Origin: Bacillota bacterium
GTDB taxonomy: Bacteria; Bacillota; UBA4882; UBA8346
Direction: 5' to 3'
NCBI GenBank assembly: GCA_023400055.1
Contig: JAEXFN010000051.1
Coordinates: forward strand, 1-64,000
Length of the DNA stretch: 64,000 nt
This document shows, in pieces, positions 1 to 8,562 of the stretch (position 1 is the first letter of the stretch; the number at the start of each line of letters is the position of its first letter). Both the position numbers and the translations under genes were made by a program. The notes below the pieces were generated by a model. The model saw nothing but the letters and a program-made list of their open reading frames with translations, ran no database searches and was not told where the DNA came from.

Positions 1-133
1 AGCTTGTTGAGTGACTGAAAGAGCTTGTTGAGTGACTGAAAGAGCTTGTTGAGTGACTGAAAGAGCTTGTTGAGTGACTGAAAGAGCTTGTTTAGTGACT
101 GAAAGAGCTTGTTGAGTGACTGAAAGAGCTTGC
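1..133. repeat. 21-bp tandem dyad array, family A (locus 1)
   Basis: Six nearly identical 21-bp units fill bases 1-126 and a seventh begins at 127. The array may extend beyond the window start. Each unit holds an imperfect 13-bp dyad (TTGAGTGACTGAA) and an 8-nt linker containing GAGCTT. All forward frames contain TGA stops, so it is not forward-coding. The same family recurs at 20225, 21107 and 42591. Confidence 0.95.
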
Positions 134-154
134 TATTTTTTTTATATCAAGGAT

Positions 155-249
155 TTGATCGCGGATTTAGCGGATGAAAGGATTCCACGGACTGGCGATC
201 GGGAAATGGGCTTTTCCGCGAAATCCCCAAATCCATCGATCCGTGATCG
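155..249. repeat. 95-bp imperfect inverted repeat, copy 1
   Basis: The outer arms read GATCGCGGAT and ATCCGTGATC, and inner arms (GGATTCCACGG / CCGCGAAATCC) continue the pairing. A close copy lies at 42993-43088. Both copies sit just downstream of a family A 21-bp array. It resembles a small non-coding hairpin element; no coding capacity is evident. Confidence 0.85.
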
Positions 250-593
250 GCTTTTACCCTTCGGCTTACAATTTCAAATGTTATTTTTGGACCTTGAGCA
301 TCTCGGCGCGTCTCATCCGGCAAAGGGACTGCTGCCGTCATTTCTTATGTCTCCTCACGGAGAAATGCCTTTCCCGTTTCCAGCAGTCTGATATCTTGGC
401 GATAATTACTTAGAGGTAAAAAGCGCGCCGAGCCGAAATTCTAAGTACGATGAAATGAGAATCCCCAAGGTTTATTGAGCTCTCAGGAAACGATGTGTTG
501 CACGGGGCGCGAGGCACGGCGGACGGGTTGCAACATCTATCATCGATCAACCGAGCAAAATTCGCAGCTTTCAACGGAACAACAAACTGGACC
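250..593. other. intergenic stretch without recognised content
   Basis: No convincing coding region, RNA gene or terminator was found between the inverted repeat and the Shine-Dalgarno of the GNAT gene. Short open frames here have no plausible start signals or recognisable products. Confidence 0.5.
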
Positions 594-605
594 GGAGGGG
601 TTATG

Positions 606-1145
606 ATGGAATTGAAAGGCAGCATTATCCGGCTGCGGCCGCTGGCCGTGAGCGATCTGACGGTCATGGCCGGCTGGAATTGTGACCCGGAATTGCAAAA
701 CTTCGTCGACTGTGATCTGCCGGGCGACCCTCAGCAATTAGAACGCTGGTATCACGCCAATGTTCCCGACCGCAATTATCAAATATTTGCCATGGAGGCG
801 GCCTCCGGGCAGCTGATCGGCGATATGGAGCTCGACCATATTTGTTGGAACAAGCGCGAGGCCGAATTGCGCATCCGCATCGGCGACCGGCGCTTCTGGG
901 GCCAGGGTTATGGCAGTGAGGCCATTCAGCTGATGCTGAACCATTTCATGACGGAACGGAATTTTAACCGCATTTATCTGCGGGTTTACGAGTTCAATCA
1001 CCGGGCGATCCGCTGCTACCTGAAGAACGGCTTTCAACAGATCGGCATTCTGCAGCGCCGGCGGAGCGGCTGGAAAAATATTATTCTGATGGAAATTACC
1101 AGACAGAAATTCAACCAAACCTTTGCCTGCCAAAGAGCGGGCTAG
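606..1145 (+). CDS. GNAT family N-acetyltransferase
   Basis: The 179-residue product has the layout of the RimJ/RimL-like GNAT family: an N-terminal strand (GSIIRLRPL), then the acetyl-CoA pyrophosphate-binding loop GQGYGSEA at about 99-106, then a C-terminal YLKNGFQQIGILQRR segment typical of spermidine/ribosomal-protein acetyltransferases. Such enzymes move an acetyl group from acetyl-CoA to an amine in the cytoplasm; the substrate cannot be told. The frame is open from 495, but GGAGGGG at 594-600 points to ATG at 606 (or the adjacent ATG at 603). It stands alone, upstream of spo0A. Confidence 0.85.
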   Translation: MELKGSIIRLRPLAVSDLTVMAGWNCDPELQNFVDCDLPGDPQQLERWYHANVPDRNYQIFAMEAASGQLIGDMELDHICWNKREAELRIRIGDRRFWGQGYGSEAIQLMLNHFMTERNFNRIYLRVYEFNHRAIRCYLKNGFQQIGILQRRRSGWKNIILMEITRQKFNQTFACQRAG

Positions 1146-1183
1146 CAGCAACCCGACCGGACAAAGTTATGTTGACAATCTAA

Positions 1184-1212
1184 AAAGGATTTGGCCCCTC
1201 GCCGTCGAATTA
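1184..1212 (+). promoter_or_regulatory. sigma-H promoter of spo0A
   Basis: AAAGGATTT at 1184-1192, an 11-nt spacer, then GTCGAATTA at 1204-1212 match the sigma-H consensus (RNAGGAWWW, 11-12 nt, RNNGAAT) at every specified position. It lies about 40 nt before the spo0A start. In Bacillus subtilis the sporulation-specific spo0A promoter is also read by sigma-H, so this arrangement appears conserved. Confidence 0.8.
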
Positions 1213-1250
1213 CTAGCAAAAAGTGGTTATGTTATGAAGGAGGGGGATGT

Positions 1251-2054
1251 ATGTCAAAGATCCGGATTATTGTGGCCGATAACAATCGCGAACTGTGCTC
1301 TTCCTTATCTGGTCTGATCGGCCTTCAGGACGATATGGAGTTAGTCGGAGTGGCTTATGATGGGATTGAAGCGTTGCAGCTGGTCGAAAGCGTTAAACCT
1401 CAGGTTTTGGTTCTGGACATCACCATGCCCTATTTGGACGGAATCGGCGTGCTGGAAAGGCTGGGCGAGCTTCCGGAACGGCCCATCGTGATCGTGTTGA
1501 CCGCTTTTGAGCAGGAATCGATGATTCAACGTTTGATCGCCCTGGGAGCCACTTATTATATGGTCAAGCCGTTTGACGCGCCGACGCTTTTCGAGCGGAT
1601 CCGCCAATTCGCCGCCGGCGAGCCCTCGCCGTTCAAACCGGCCAAAGCAGCGCTCGGCGACCGGCCGCTGATCACCAACAACACGCGCCGCGAAAAGACC
1701 GAGAGCGAGCTGGAACTGGAAGTGAGCAAGCTCTTTCACGAGATGGGGATTCCCGCTCATTTCCGCGGTTACGCTTACTTACGGGATGCGATCATCATCG
1801 CCACCAAAGAGGTCGAGGTCCTGGGCAATATCACCAAGAACCTCTATCCCAGGATCGCCGACAAGTACCGTTCCACTCCCAGCGGCGTCGAGTCGGCCAT
1901 CCGGCACACGATCGAGATCGGCTGGGAGCGCGGCAATTCCGATTACATGGAGAACTTTTTCGGATTCGACAATAAGAAAGGCCGCTTTCCGACCACCGCT
2001 TCCTTCGTGGCGAAGATCGCCGACAAGTTGCGGCTGGAATCGAAGATCGTCTGA
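1251..2054 (+). CDS. spo0A: stage 0 sporulation protein A (Spo0A), master response regulator
   Basis: The 267-residue length equals that of B. subtilis Spo0A. The receiver domain (1-120) has the acidic site D10, the phospho-acceptor D56 in VLDITMPYLDG, T84 and K106. The C-terminal effector domain carries the diagnostic Spo0A DNA-binding helix (ESAIRHTIEIGWERGN). Phosphorylated Spo0A binds 0A boxes to start sporulation and repress growth genes. ATG at 1251 is chosen over the longer frame from 1191 because AAGGAGGGGG lies just before it and the length then fits exactly. It is preceded by a sigma-H promoter and followed by a terminator. No spoIVB is seen upstream, unlike in Bacillus. Confidence 0.97.
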   Translation: MSKIRIIVADNNRELCSSLSGLIGLQDDMELVGVAYDGIEALQLVESVKPQVLVLDITMPYLDGIGVLERLGELPERPIVIVLTAFEQESMIQRLIALGATYYMVKPFDAPTLFERIRQFAAGEPSPFKPAKAALGDRPLITNNTRREKTESELELEVSKLFHEMGIPAHFRGYAYLRDAIIIATKEVEVLGNITKNLYPRIADKYRSTPSGVESAIRHTIEIGWERGNSDYMENFFGFDNKKGRFPTTASFVAKIADKLRLESKIV

Positions 2055-2072
2055 GAACGCCGACCGGACCTT

Positions 2073-2100
2073 AGGAAATCCGCAGGGATTTCCTTTTGTT
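2073..2100 (+). terminator. rho-independent terminator after spo0A
   Basis: AGGAAATCC and GGGATTTCCT form a stem with a 3-nt loop, followed by TTTTGTTT. Confidence 0.85.
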
Positions 2101-2285
2101 TAGCTTTAAACGCCGGACCGGCGGGCGAATCATTCGGGAAACTTCGGCGGCGAGCAATAGATTTGCCGGCTCCGGGTTACGCTAATATTCCAAGGATTGA
2201 TAGGCGTCGGAATCTTTTGGGAAAGCGGCGCCGGATCCGGAGCATTCGGGACGCCCGCGGGCGTTGAATTGAGGCTGAAGCATTT

Positions 2286-3332
2286 TTGAATATCAAAGGG
2301 TTGGAACTGGCAGAACTACAAGCTTTCTTGCAGGCATATAATTTACCGAGATACCGGGCGGAACAGATCTTCGACTGGCTTTACCGGAAAGGGGCGGCCG
2401 ATTGGGACGAGATCAGCGTTTTACCCAAGGAGATGCGCCAAGAGTTCCGGGCGGCCGGAGTCTCGCTGGGCTGTCTGACGCCCATGGCGCTCGAGGAGGA
2501 TCCCGACGGAACCCGCAAATACCTTTTTCAACTGGAAGACAGCCGGCGGGTCGAGAGCGTTTACCTGCCGGATGGCGAGCGCCATACCGTCTGTTTTTCG
2601 ACCCAGGCCGGTTGCGCGATGGGGTGCCTTTTTTGCGCCACCGGGCAACTGGGTTGGGCCCGCAACCTGACCGCCGCCGAAATTGTCGAGCAGCCGCTGC
2701 GCATCGGCCGGCTGACCGGAGTGCGGATCAACAGCCTGGTGGCGATGGGCCAGGGCGAACCCTTGGCCAATTACGAGCAGCTGCTGAAAGCGATCCGGAT
2801 TATGAACCATCCTCATGGCTTGGGGATCGGCGCCCGGCATATTACCGTCTCGACCTGCGGCATCGTTCCGGGAATCTGCCGGCTGGCCGAGGAGCCCCTG
2901 CAGCTAAATCTGGCGATTTCGCTGCACGCCGCCGCTGACGACTTGCGGAACCGCCTGATGCCGATCAACCGCAAATACCCTCTGGCCGAGCTGCTGGAGG
3001 CCTGCCGGGCCTATCTGGAGCGGACCAACCGGCGGATAACTTTCGAATACACGATGATTGCGGGCATCAATGACCGGCCCGCGGACCTCCGCAATCTGAC
3101 CGGGCTGCTGCAGGGGCTGCTCTGCCACGTCAACCTGATTCCGTTCAATCCGATCCCCGGCCTGGATTGGCGGCGCTCGGAACCCGCCAAGGTCCGTCAG
3201 TTTGCCCAAGCTTTACAGCAAGCGGGAATCGAGGCGACCGTCCGCAAGGAACGGGGCGCCCGGCTGTCGGCCGCTTGCGGACAACTACAAGGGAAGTATC
3301 AAGATCATGAATCTGCGACGCCTGTTCCATAA
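2286..3332 (+). CDS. rlmN: dual-specificity RNA methyltransferase RlmN
   Basis: This 348-residue radical SAM enzyme methylates C2 of A2503 in 23S rRNA and of A37 in some tRNAs. The radical SAM cluster cysteines are C110, C114 and C117 in CAMGCLFC. The two catalytic cysteines of the family correspond to C103 and C331 (RLSAACGQL). The start is TTG at 2286, giving MNIKGLEL; the preceding Shine-Dalgarno is weak. It opens the conserved Bacillota run rlmN-prpC-prkC-rsgA-rpe. Its last 26 bases overlap the FHA gene. Confidence 0.95.
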   Translation: MNIKGLELAELQAFLQAYNLPRYRAEQIFDWLYRKGAADWDEISVLPKEMRQEFRAAGVSLGCLTPMALEEDPDGTRKYLFQLEDSRRVESVYLPDGERHTVCFSTQAGCAMGCLFCATGQLGWARNLTAAEIVEQPLRIGRLTGVRINSLVAMGQGEPLANYEQLLKAIRIMNHPHGLGIGARHITVSTCGIVPGICRLAEEPLQLNLAISLHAAADDLRNRLMPINRKYPLAELLEACRAYLERTNRRITFEYTMIAGINDRPADLRNLTGLLQGLLCHVNLIPFNPIPGLDWRRSEPAKVRQFAQALQQAGIEATVRKERGARLSAACGQLQGKYQDHESATPVP

Positions 3333-3891
3333 GATATTGCGGCCGTCCTACGGCGCTGCCGCCCTGACCAAGGCCAAGGCCCCTCCCGGGCGGAGCGTGG
3401 CGACGTTTTTAAAGGAGATGGGGCTCGGCTGGCTGGATTCGCCGGAGCAGACCAACCGCTGGCCGGCCCAGGGCGGTCCGCGCCAACCGGTACAGGAGAG
3501 GACCGGCGCCACCCAGCAAACCAAGATCCGCCGCAAACTGCAGGAATTGCCCGAGGAACAATGGGTTTTTACGGTCAATTCGGGAATGGACCGGGGCCGG
3601 CGGTTCATCGGGGCCACGCCCGAGATAAAGATGGGCCGTCAACCGGACAATCATATCCAGCTGCGGGATCCGAAGGTCTCCCGTTTTCACGCCGTGATTC
3701 ACCAGCGCGGCTCCCAGCTTTACCTGGAGGATCTACGGAGTACCAACGGCACGTTTTTGAACGGCGAACCGTTGGGCAAACAGAAGCGTTTAATGCCCGG
3801 CGATCAAATCAAGATCGGTGAAACGGTCATTGAGGTTTCCCGGGATGGCCGCGTGAGCCAGTCGAACGCCAACCGCAAGACCGGCCGGTAG
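3307..3891 (+). CDS. FHA domain protein
   Basis: The 194-residue product has a low-complexity N-terminal half (1-85) and a C-terminal forkhead-associated domain (about 88-185). The phosphothreonine-binding signature is present: G110-R111, SRFHA at 125-129 and STNGTFLNG at 145-153. FHA domains bind phosphothreonine, so the nearby PASTA kinase is the obvious partner. ATG at 3307 is preferred, with AAGGGAAG about 10 nt upstream, and lies inside the 3' end of rlmN, suggesting translational coupling. Its place between rlmN and prpC is an insertion relative to B. subtilis order. Whether it is substrate, adaptor or regulator of the kinase is not visible. Confidence 0.85.
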   Translation: MNLRRLFHKILRPSYGAAALTKAKAPPGRSVATFLKEMGLGWLDSPEQTNRWPAQGGPRQPVQERTGATQQTKIRRKLQELPEEQWVFTVNSGMDRGRRFIGATPEIKMGRQPDNHIQLRDPKVSRFHAVIHQRGSQLYLEDLRSTNGTFLNGEPLGKQKRLMPGDQIKIGETVIEVSRDGRVSQSNANRKTGR

Positions 3892-4001
3892 GTTTCCCTT
3901 CCATGAGTTGCCGGCGGCGCTGTCGGTGACTTGGGCCTGACTTGGCTGGACTTGGTTCCGCAGCGGCGATAGTAGTAATTGAGACCTGTGAGGATAAGAA
4001 G

Positions 4002-4700
4002 ATGCGAATTGGTTCGAAAACGGATAAGGGCCGAGTACGGGAGCAGAACGAGGATAGCTACGGTTATCGCGCTAATCTGTTCGTGGTGGCCGACGGGATG
4101 GGCGGACACGAGGCCGGCGAGGTCGCCAGCGGTATTGCGGTGGAGACCATTCTCAAGGCGGCTTTGCAACCGGATATCGCCGCGGCCCTGGAGCAGGCGG
4201 TGCTGCAGGCCAATGAGGCCATTCTGGAAGAGACCGACCGCCACCCCGCCTACCAAGGCATGGGCACCACAGTGGCGGTGCTGGTTCTGGAAGGAAGCCG
4301 GGCTTATATCACCCATGTCGGCGACAGCCGGATATACCGCTGGAGCGCCGGCTCCGCCCAACTCGAACAACTGACCGACGATCATTCCCTCGTGGCCGAG
4401 CTGGTGAAGAATGGCGGCCTGACCGCAGCCGAGGCCCAAACCCACCCGCAACGCAATATTCTGACGCGGGCCCTGGGAACCCGCGGCCTGGCCGAGATGG
4501 AGATCAAGCGAATTCCCGCCGATCCCGGCGATAAGTTCCTGCTATGTTCCGACGGGCTTTCGGGGCTGGTCCAAGAAGACGAACTCCGAGCACTGATCGG
4601 CGCCGCCGAGCCTCCGCAACAGATTGTCGAACGGTTAGTGGACCTCGCCAATGAGCGGGGCGGCAATGATAATATTACCGCAATTTTAATTGAGATTTAA
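4002..4700 (+). CDS. prpC: PP2C-type serine/threonine phosphatase (PrpC/Stp)
   Basis: The 232-residue product is a bacterial PPM phosphatase that reverses PASTA-kinase phosphorylation. Metal-binding motifs are intact: NED at 16-18, VADGMGGHEAG from residue 29, CSDGLSG, and the terminal GGNDNIT. The start ATG at 4002 gives MRIGSKTDKGRVREQNED, the standard N-terminus of the family; in-frame extension to 3942 is not conserved in character. It lies 92 nt before the kinase gene, the usual phosphatase-kinase pair. Confidence 0.95.
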   Translation: MRIGSKTDKGRVREQNEDSYGYRANLFVVADGMGGHEAGEVASGIAVETILKAALQPDIAAALEQAVLQANEAILEETDRHPAYQGMGTTVAVLVLEGSRAYITHVGDSRIYRWSAGSAQLEQLTDDHSLVAELVKNGGLTAAEAQTHPQRNILTRALGTRGLAEMEIKRIPADPGDKFLLCSDGLSGLVQEDELRALIGAAEPPQQIVERLVDLANERGGNDNITAILIEI

Positions 4701-4792
4701 TCTCAAGTCGGCTTCCCCGGCAGGAAATGCCGGGGCGGCGGGCGAAGAGTCCAATGCGATGCACGAATATACCATGAGAATGAGGTGGGACA

Positions 4793-6445
4793 GTGGTCGG
4801 CAAAATATTGGGGAATCGCTACCGTTTGATCGAGTTGATTGGCGAGGGCGGAATGGCCTTGGTTTATCAAGCCGAAGACTCCTTGTTATGCCGTACTGTC
4901 GCCGTGAAGATATTGAGGCCGCAATACGCCAACGATTCCGACTTCGTGGAGCGTTTCCGGCGGGAAGCCCGGGCAGCCGCCAGCCTCGCCCATCCCAGTG
5001 TGGTGAATATCTTTGACGTCGGGCAAGAAGACGGCATGGACTACATTGTGATGGAATATATTCCGGGGGACAATCTGAAGAATATCATCAAACAGGAGGC
5101 GCCCCTGGCGGTCGAGCGGGCGCTGGAGATTACCCGGCAGATTGCGTCGGCTTTAAACCACGCCCATCAGCGCAATATCATTCACCGCGATATTAAACCG
5201 CATAATATCCTGATCACCCCGGACGGCCAGGTGAAAGTGACCGATTTTGGCATTGCCAGGGCGATCAGCGCCAGTTCCTTTACCCAGACCGGCATGGTGG
5301 TCGGCTCGGTTCATTATGCTTCGCCGGAGCAAGTCCGGGGCGGTCTGGTGGGCCCGCAGTCGGACCTGTACTCGCTGGGCTGCGTGTTATATGAGATGCT
5401 CACCGGCCAGGTGCCGTTTACCGGCGATACTTCGATCGCCATTGCCCTGCAGCATCTGCAGGGCAATGCCGTTCCGGTCCGGCAATTGCGGCCGGAGGTT
5501 CCGCCGGAGGTGGCGGCGTTGGTGGAGAAGACCATGGCCGTGGAGCCATCGGACCGTTATCCCACCGCGCTGGCCATGCTCAAAGAGATCGCGGTGGCCC
5601 AATTTAAAGTGCAACGCCAGCCCCAGGCCCCGGACGCCATGGAGATGCCCACCGAGATCTGGACCGGGGTGAGCCCCGAGGAGGCCAAGGGCAAGGAGCG
5701 GCCGTGGCTGCCCTGGATCATCTTGGGCTTCGGAGGCAGCTTTTTGCTGGTAATCATCCTCTCGCTGTTCTTTTTCAATATTTTCACGCCCCCCCGCCCG
5801 GAAGTGCGGGTTCCGAGCCTAGTGGGCAAGGAGTATAACGCCGCCCGCCAGTTGCTGAGCGAGCAAAAGTTGAAGATCAAGATTCTCAACCGGATTTATA
5901 ATTCCGATTATCCCGCGGGATACGTGGTATCGCAGCGGCCCGAGGCGGGACAGCCCAAACGGATCAACACCGAGATCGAGGTCGTTTTGAGCAAGGGGCC
6001 GCAACTGGTCCGGGTGCCCCGTTTAATCGGCAAGACGCAACTGGAAGCGGAGTTGGCGCTGGAAGAGGCGGGGCTAAAACTGGGGGAGATCCTTTCCGAC
6101 TCCAATCCGGACGCTTCCCAAGGGACGGTCATTAAACAGCTGCCCGCCGAGAACACCCAGATCGAGCAAGGGGCCAGCGTCTCGATTACCCTGAATATCA
6201 TCGCCACCGACCTGGTCCAGGTCCCTAATTTCATTGGCCGTCCGCTTTCAGAAGTCCGGGCCGAATTGGGTTCGCTCGGGCTGATTTATAACCAGGCAAC
6301 GCTGGCTCCCAGCAATATTTATCCCGAGGGCGTGGTCATCGATCAGAAGCCGGTGCCGTTTGAAAAAGTGGCGACCGGCACCGCGATGAATTTTATCGTC
6401 AGTTCCGGGCCGGCTCTCAATGATAGCAATAAGCCCAATCCCTAG
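4793..6445 (+). CDS. prkC: PASTA-domain serine/threonine protein kinase (PrkC/Stk)
   Basis: This 550-residue membrane kinase has an N-terminal Hanks-type kinase domain (1-270): glycine loop GEGGMA at 17-22, K39, HRDIKPHN from 131 with catalytic D133, and DFG at 151-153. One transmembrane helix follows (about 306-330), then three extracellular PASTA repeats (about 338-405, 406-473, 474-541). PASTA domains sense muropeptides or lipid II; in spore-formers PrkC controls germination and envelope homeostasis. The start is GTG at 4793 behind GAGGTGGGA. Phosphatase, FHA protein and IreB homologue all lie nearby, so a complete phospho-signalling set is present. Confidence 0.96.
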   Translation: MVGKILGNRYRLIELIGEGGMALVYQAEDSLLCRTVAVKILRPQYANDSDFVERFRREARAAASLAHPSVVNIFDVGQEDGMDYIVMEYIPGDNLKNIIKQEAPLAVERALEITRQIASALNHAHQRNIIHRDIKPHNILITPDGQVKVTDFGIARAISASSFTQTGMVVGSVHYASPEQVRGGLVGPQSDLYSLGCVLYEMLTGQVPFTGDTSIAIALQHLQGNAVPVRQLRPEVPPEVAALVEKTMAVEPSDRYPTALAMLKEIAVAQFKVQRQPQAPDAMEMPTEIWTGVSPEEAKGKERPWLPWIILGFGGSFLLVIILSLFFFNIFTPPRPEVRVPSLVGKEYNAARQLLSEQKLKIKILNRIYNSDYPAGYVVSQRPEAGQPKRINTEIEVVLSKGPQLVRVPRLIGKTQLEAELALEEAGLKLGEILSDSNPDASQGTVIKQLPAENTQIEQGASVSITLNIIATDLVQVPNFIGRPLSEVRAELGSLGLIYNQATLAPSNIYPEGVVIDQKPVPFEKVATGTAMNFIVSSGPALNDSNKPNP

Positions 6446-6478
6446 GAAAAACATTCGATTGGTGGAGGCAATAGCATC

Positions 6479-7363
6479 GTGTCGTTGGGCAGAGTCGTCA
6501 GAATTATCGGCGGGTTTTACTTCGTAGAATCGCAATCCGGAACGGAAATTTTCGAATGCGCGATCCGGGGACGGTTAAAATTAGCGACCGGAGGAATACT
6601 TGTCGGTGATTTGGTTAAATATACCATTGAAGCCGATGGCCGGGGCGTCATCAACCAGATTGAGCCGCGGCAGTCCATCCTGACTAGGCCGTATATCGCC
6701 AACGTCAATCAATTGGTGCTGGTCTTTGCCCATAGCCATCCCGACCCGATTCCGTTATTAATCGACAAATTTTTGGTCTTGACGGCAACGAGCGGGATCC
6801 CGGTTTTGATTGTTTTTAACAAATCCGACCTTGTCGGAAAAGGAAAAGCAGATAAATTAGCGAATAAATATCAGTGTTATGGTTATAACGTTTTGTGTAC
6901 CAGTGGCCGGACTCATCTTGGCAAACGCCGATTATTGCAAGCGATCAAAGGCAAAGTTACGGTTTTTGCCGGGCCTTCCGGCGTAGGAAAATCGGCGTTG
7001 TTGAATATGATCGCACCAGGTTTGGAATTGCAGACTGGAGCGATCAGCGGGAAGATTGGCCGGGGCAAGCACACGACCAGGGAAGTCCAATTGCTGAAGA
7101 TTAACCCGCAAAGTTATGTGGCGGACACGCCGGGATTCTCGCAAATCGCGCTGGATTTCTTGCAACCGGATGAGTTGGCTGATTATTTTCCGGAATTCGC
7201 CGCGCATCGTGATTGCCGTTTTGCTTCATGCTTGCATGATTCGGAACCGGATTGCCGAGTCAAACAAGCGGTATCCGACAGGGCGATCGCTCCGGAACGA
7301 TACCAATCTTACCTGGGATTACTGGCGGAAGTAAAAAGCCATTGGGAGAAGCGTTATCGATAA
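6479..7363 (+). CDS. rsgA: ribosome small subunit-dependent GTPase RsgA
   Basis: The 294-residue product is a circularly permuted GTPase that checks late assembly of the 30S subunit. An N-terminal OB-fold (1-70) is followed by the G motifs in permuted order: NKSD at 114-117, GPSGVGKS at 165-172 and DTPGF. A C-terminal zinc knuckle follows (CRFASCLHDSEPDC). The start is GTG at 6479 behind GGTGGAGG. It follows prkC by 33 nt and precedes rpe by 23 nt, the conserved order. Confidence 0.95.
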   Translation: MSLGRVVRIIGGFYFVESQSGTEIFECAIRGRLKLATGGILVGDLVKYTIEADGRGVINQIEPRQSILTRPYIANVNQLVLVFAHSHPDPIPLLIDKFLVLTATSGIPVLIVFNKSDLVGKGKADKLANKYQCYGYNVLCTSGRTHLGKRRLLQAIKGKVTVFAGPSGVGKSALLNMIAPGLELQTGAISGKIGRGKHTTREVQLLKINPQSYVADTPGFSQIALDFLQPDELADYFPEFAAHRDCRFASCLHDSEPDCRVKQAVSDRAIAPERYQSYLGLLAEVKSHWEKRYR

Positions 7364-7386
7364 TTGCACAGATAGGAGTTTCAGGG

Positions 7387-8040
7387 ATGGTGGAGATCGC
7401 CCCTTCGATATTGAACGCTGATTTGTTGAAATTGGGTGAGGAAGTAGCCAAAATTCGGACAGCGGACTGGGTCCACTTTGATGTCATGGATGGTCATTTC
7501 GTTCCAAATTTAACCTTTGGACCGATGTTCGTCGAGGCTTTGCGCCAGGTCACTACCGTACCGATTGAGGCCCATTTGATGGTGGAGAATACCGCTTTTT
7601 TTATTCCGCTTTACGCCCGAGCCGGGACCCAGCGGATTATCATCCATGCCGAGTCCGGCAACCATTTGCACCGTTTAGTGCAGACCGTCAAGGAACTCGG
7701 TTGCCAGGTGGGGGTCTCGCTGAATCCGGCGACTCCTTTGAATTGCCTGGAGTATCTTCTACCCGAACTGGACCTGGTTTTATTGATGACGGTCAATCCG
7801 GGCTACGGCGGGCAGCAATTCATTCCGGCTATGTTTGATAAGATTAAACAACTGCGGGCCACGATCCTTGAAAAGCAGCTATCCTGCAAAATTGAAGTGG
7901 ATGGCGGAGTCAATATGGCCAATGCCCGGCAACTCGCAGCGGCGGGAGTCGATGTGTTGGTTGCGGGGACGCTAATTTATCGTGATCCGGACCCGGAGGC
8001 GGCATTGAAACGATTGAGAACGCTGGTCAACTCCGATTGA
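7387..8040 (+). CDS. rpe: ribulose-phosphate 3-epimerase
   Basis: The 217-residue TIM barrel interconverts ribulose 5-phosphate and xylulose 5-phosphate in the pentose phosphate pathway. Motifs seen are APSILNAD, HFDVMDGHFVPN (metal ligands H30 and D32), EAHLM (H63), MTVNPGYGGQ and EVDGGVN. ATG at 7387, 6 nt after AGGAGTTT, gives the standard family N-terminus. It is the last gene of the rlmN-prkC-rsgA-rpe run. Confidence 0.96.
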   Translation: MVEIAPSILNADLLKLGEEVAKIRTADWVHFDVMDGHFVPNLTFGPMFVEALRQVTTVPIEAHLMVENTAFFIPLYARAGTQRIIIHAESGNHLHRLVQTVKELGCQVGVSLNPATPLNCLEYLLPELDLVLLMTVNPGYGGQQFIPAMFDKIKQLRATILEKQLSCKIEVDGGVNMANARQLAAAGVDVLVAGTLIYRDPDPEAALKRLRTLVNSD

Positions 8041-8115
8041 GTCATGAGGTCCGTTGAGATAGAGTGAGCTTTTTAAATTAAGAGAAAATATGTTCGAAAT
8101 GTTTAACTATATTTG

Positions 8116-8158
8116 AAACTTGCGGAGGGTTGGAGCAACCAATAGTACTCGCAAGTTT
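8116..8158 (+). other. candidate structured RNA element before ireB
   Basis: A 9-bp stem AAACTTGCG (8116-8124) / CGCAAGTTT (8150-8158) encloses a second hairpin, GGTTG-GAG-CAACC (8128-8140). There is no U-tract, so it is not a plain terminator. It lies in the 165-nt gap between rpe and ireB. It could be an mRNA leader structure; no known riboswitch class was recognised. Confidence 0.4.
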
Positions 8159-8205
8159 GTCCGTAACGATAATAAACTTCAGGAATGATTGGTAGAGGTG
8201 AGTTT

Positions 8206-8475
8206 ATGATGGGAGATCTTTCCGAGAACACTAGACGTTTCTCTCCCAAAGAAGAAAATCAATCGGAAGTTGATTTAATTCTGAATGAAGTTTGCCTAGC
8301 CCTGAAAGAAAAAGGATATGATCCTCTGGACCAGATTGTGGGTTATCTCTTATCCGGGGACCCGGCCTATATCACCAGCCATCGGAATGCCCGGGTGTTG
8401 ATTAAGCGCCTGGAGCGCGATCAGATCCTGGAAGAGTTGGTCCGCTCTTATCTGGTAAAACACGGCATCGGTTAA
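8206..8475 (+). CDS. ireB: IreB-family regulatory phosphoprotein (DUF965)
   Basis: The 89-residue product matches the small IreB family in size and in blocks such as SEVDLILNEVCLALKEKGYDP, LLSGDPAYITSHRNAR and YLVKHG (written here as separate short blocks). In Enterococcus faecalis IreB is a substrate of the PASTA kinase IreK and a negative regulator of cephalosporin resistance; in Listeria the homologue ReoM controls LpxC/MurA turnover. ATG at 8206 follows AGAGGTG. In most Bacillota it sits with alaS and ruvX; here it lies 1.8 kb after prkC, which fits a kinase substrate. Confidence 0.85.
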   Translation: MMGDLSENTRRFSPKEENQSEVDLILNEVCLALKEKGYDPLDQIVGYLLSGDPAYITSHRNARVLIKRLERDQILEELVRSYLVKHGIG

Positions 8476-8562
8476 TTGCGCTAGGACAGGGTGTTTACAG
8501 TTCTAAAGCAGCCACACACTCCATAGTTTTAAATGAAAATCTTGAGATAACGGGGTGGGAGT

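Noticed and set aside
1..133. Array locus 1 as a CRISPR array
   Set aside because: Units are contiguous 21-mers without unique spacers, and no cas genes are in the window.
1172..1177. TTGACA upstream of spo0A as a sigma-A -35 box
   Set aside because: No acceptable -10 lies 16-18 nt downstream; the sigma-H match in the same stretch explains it better.
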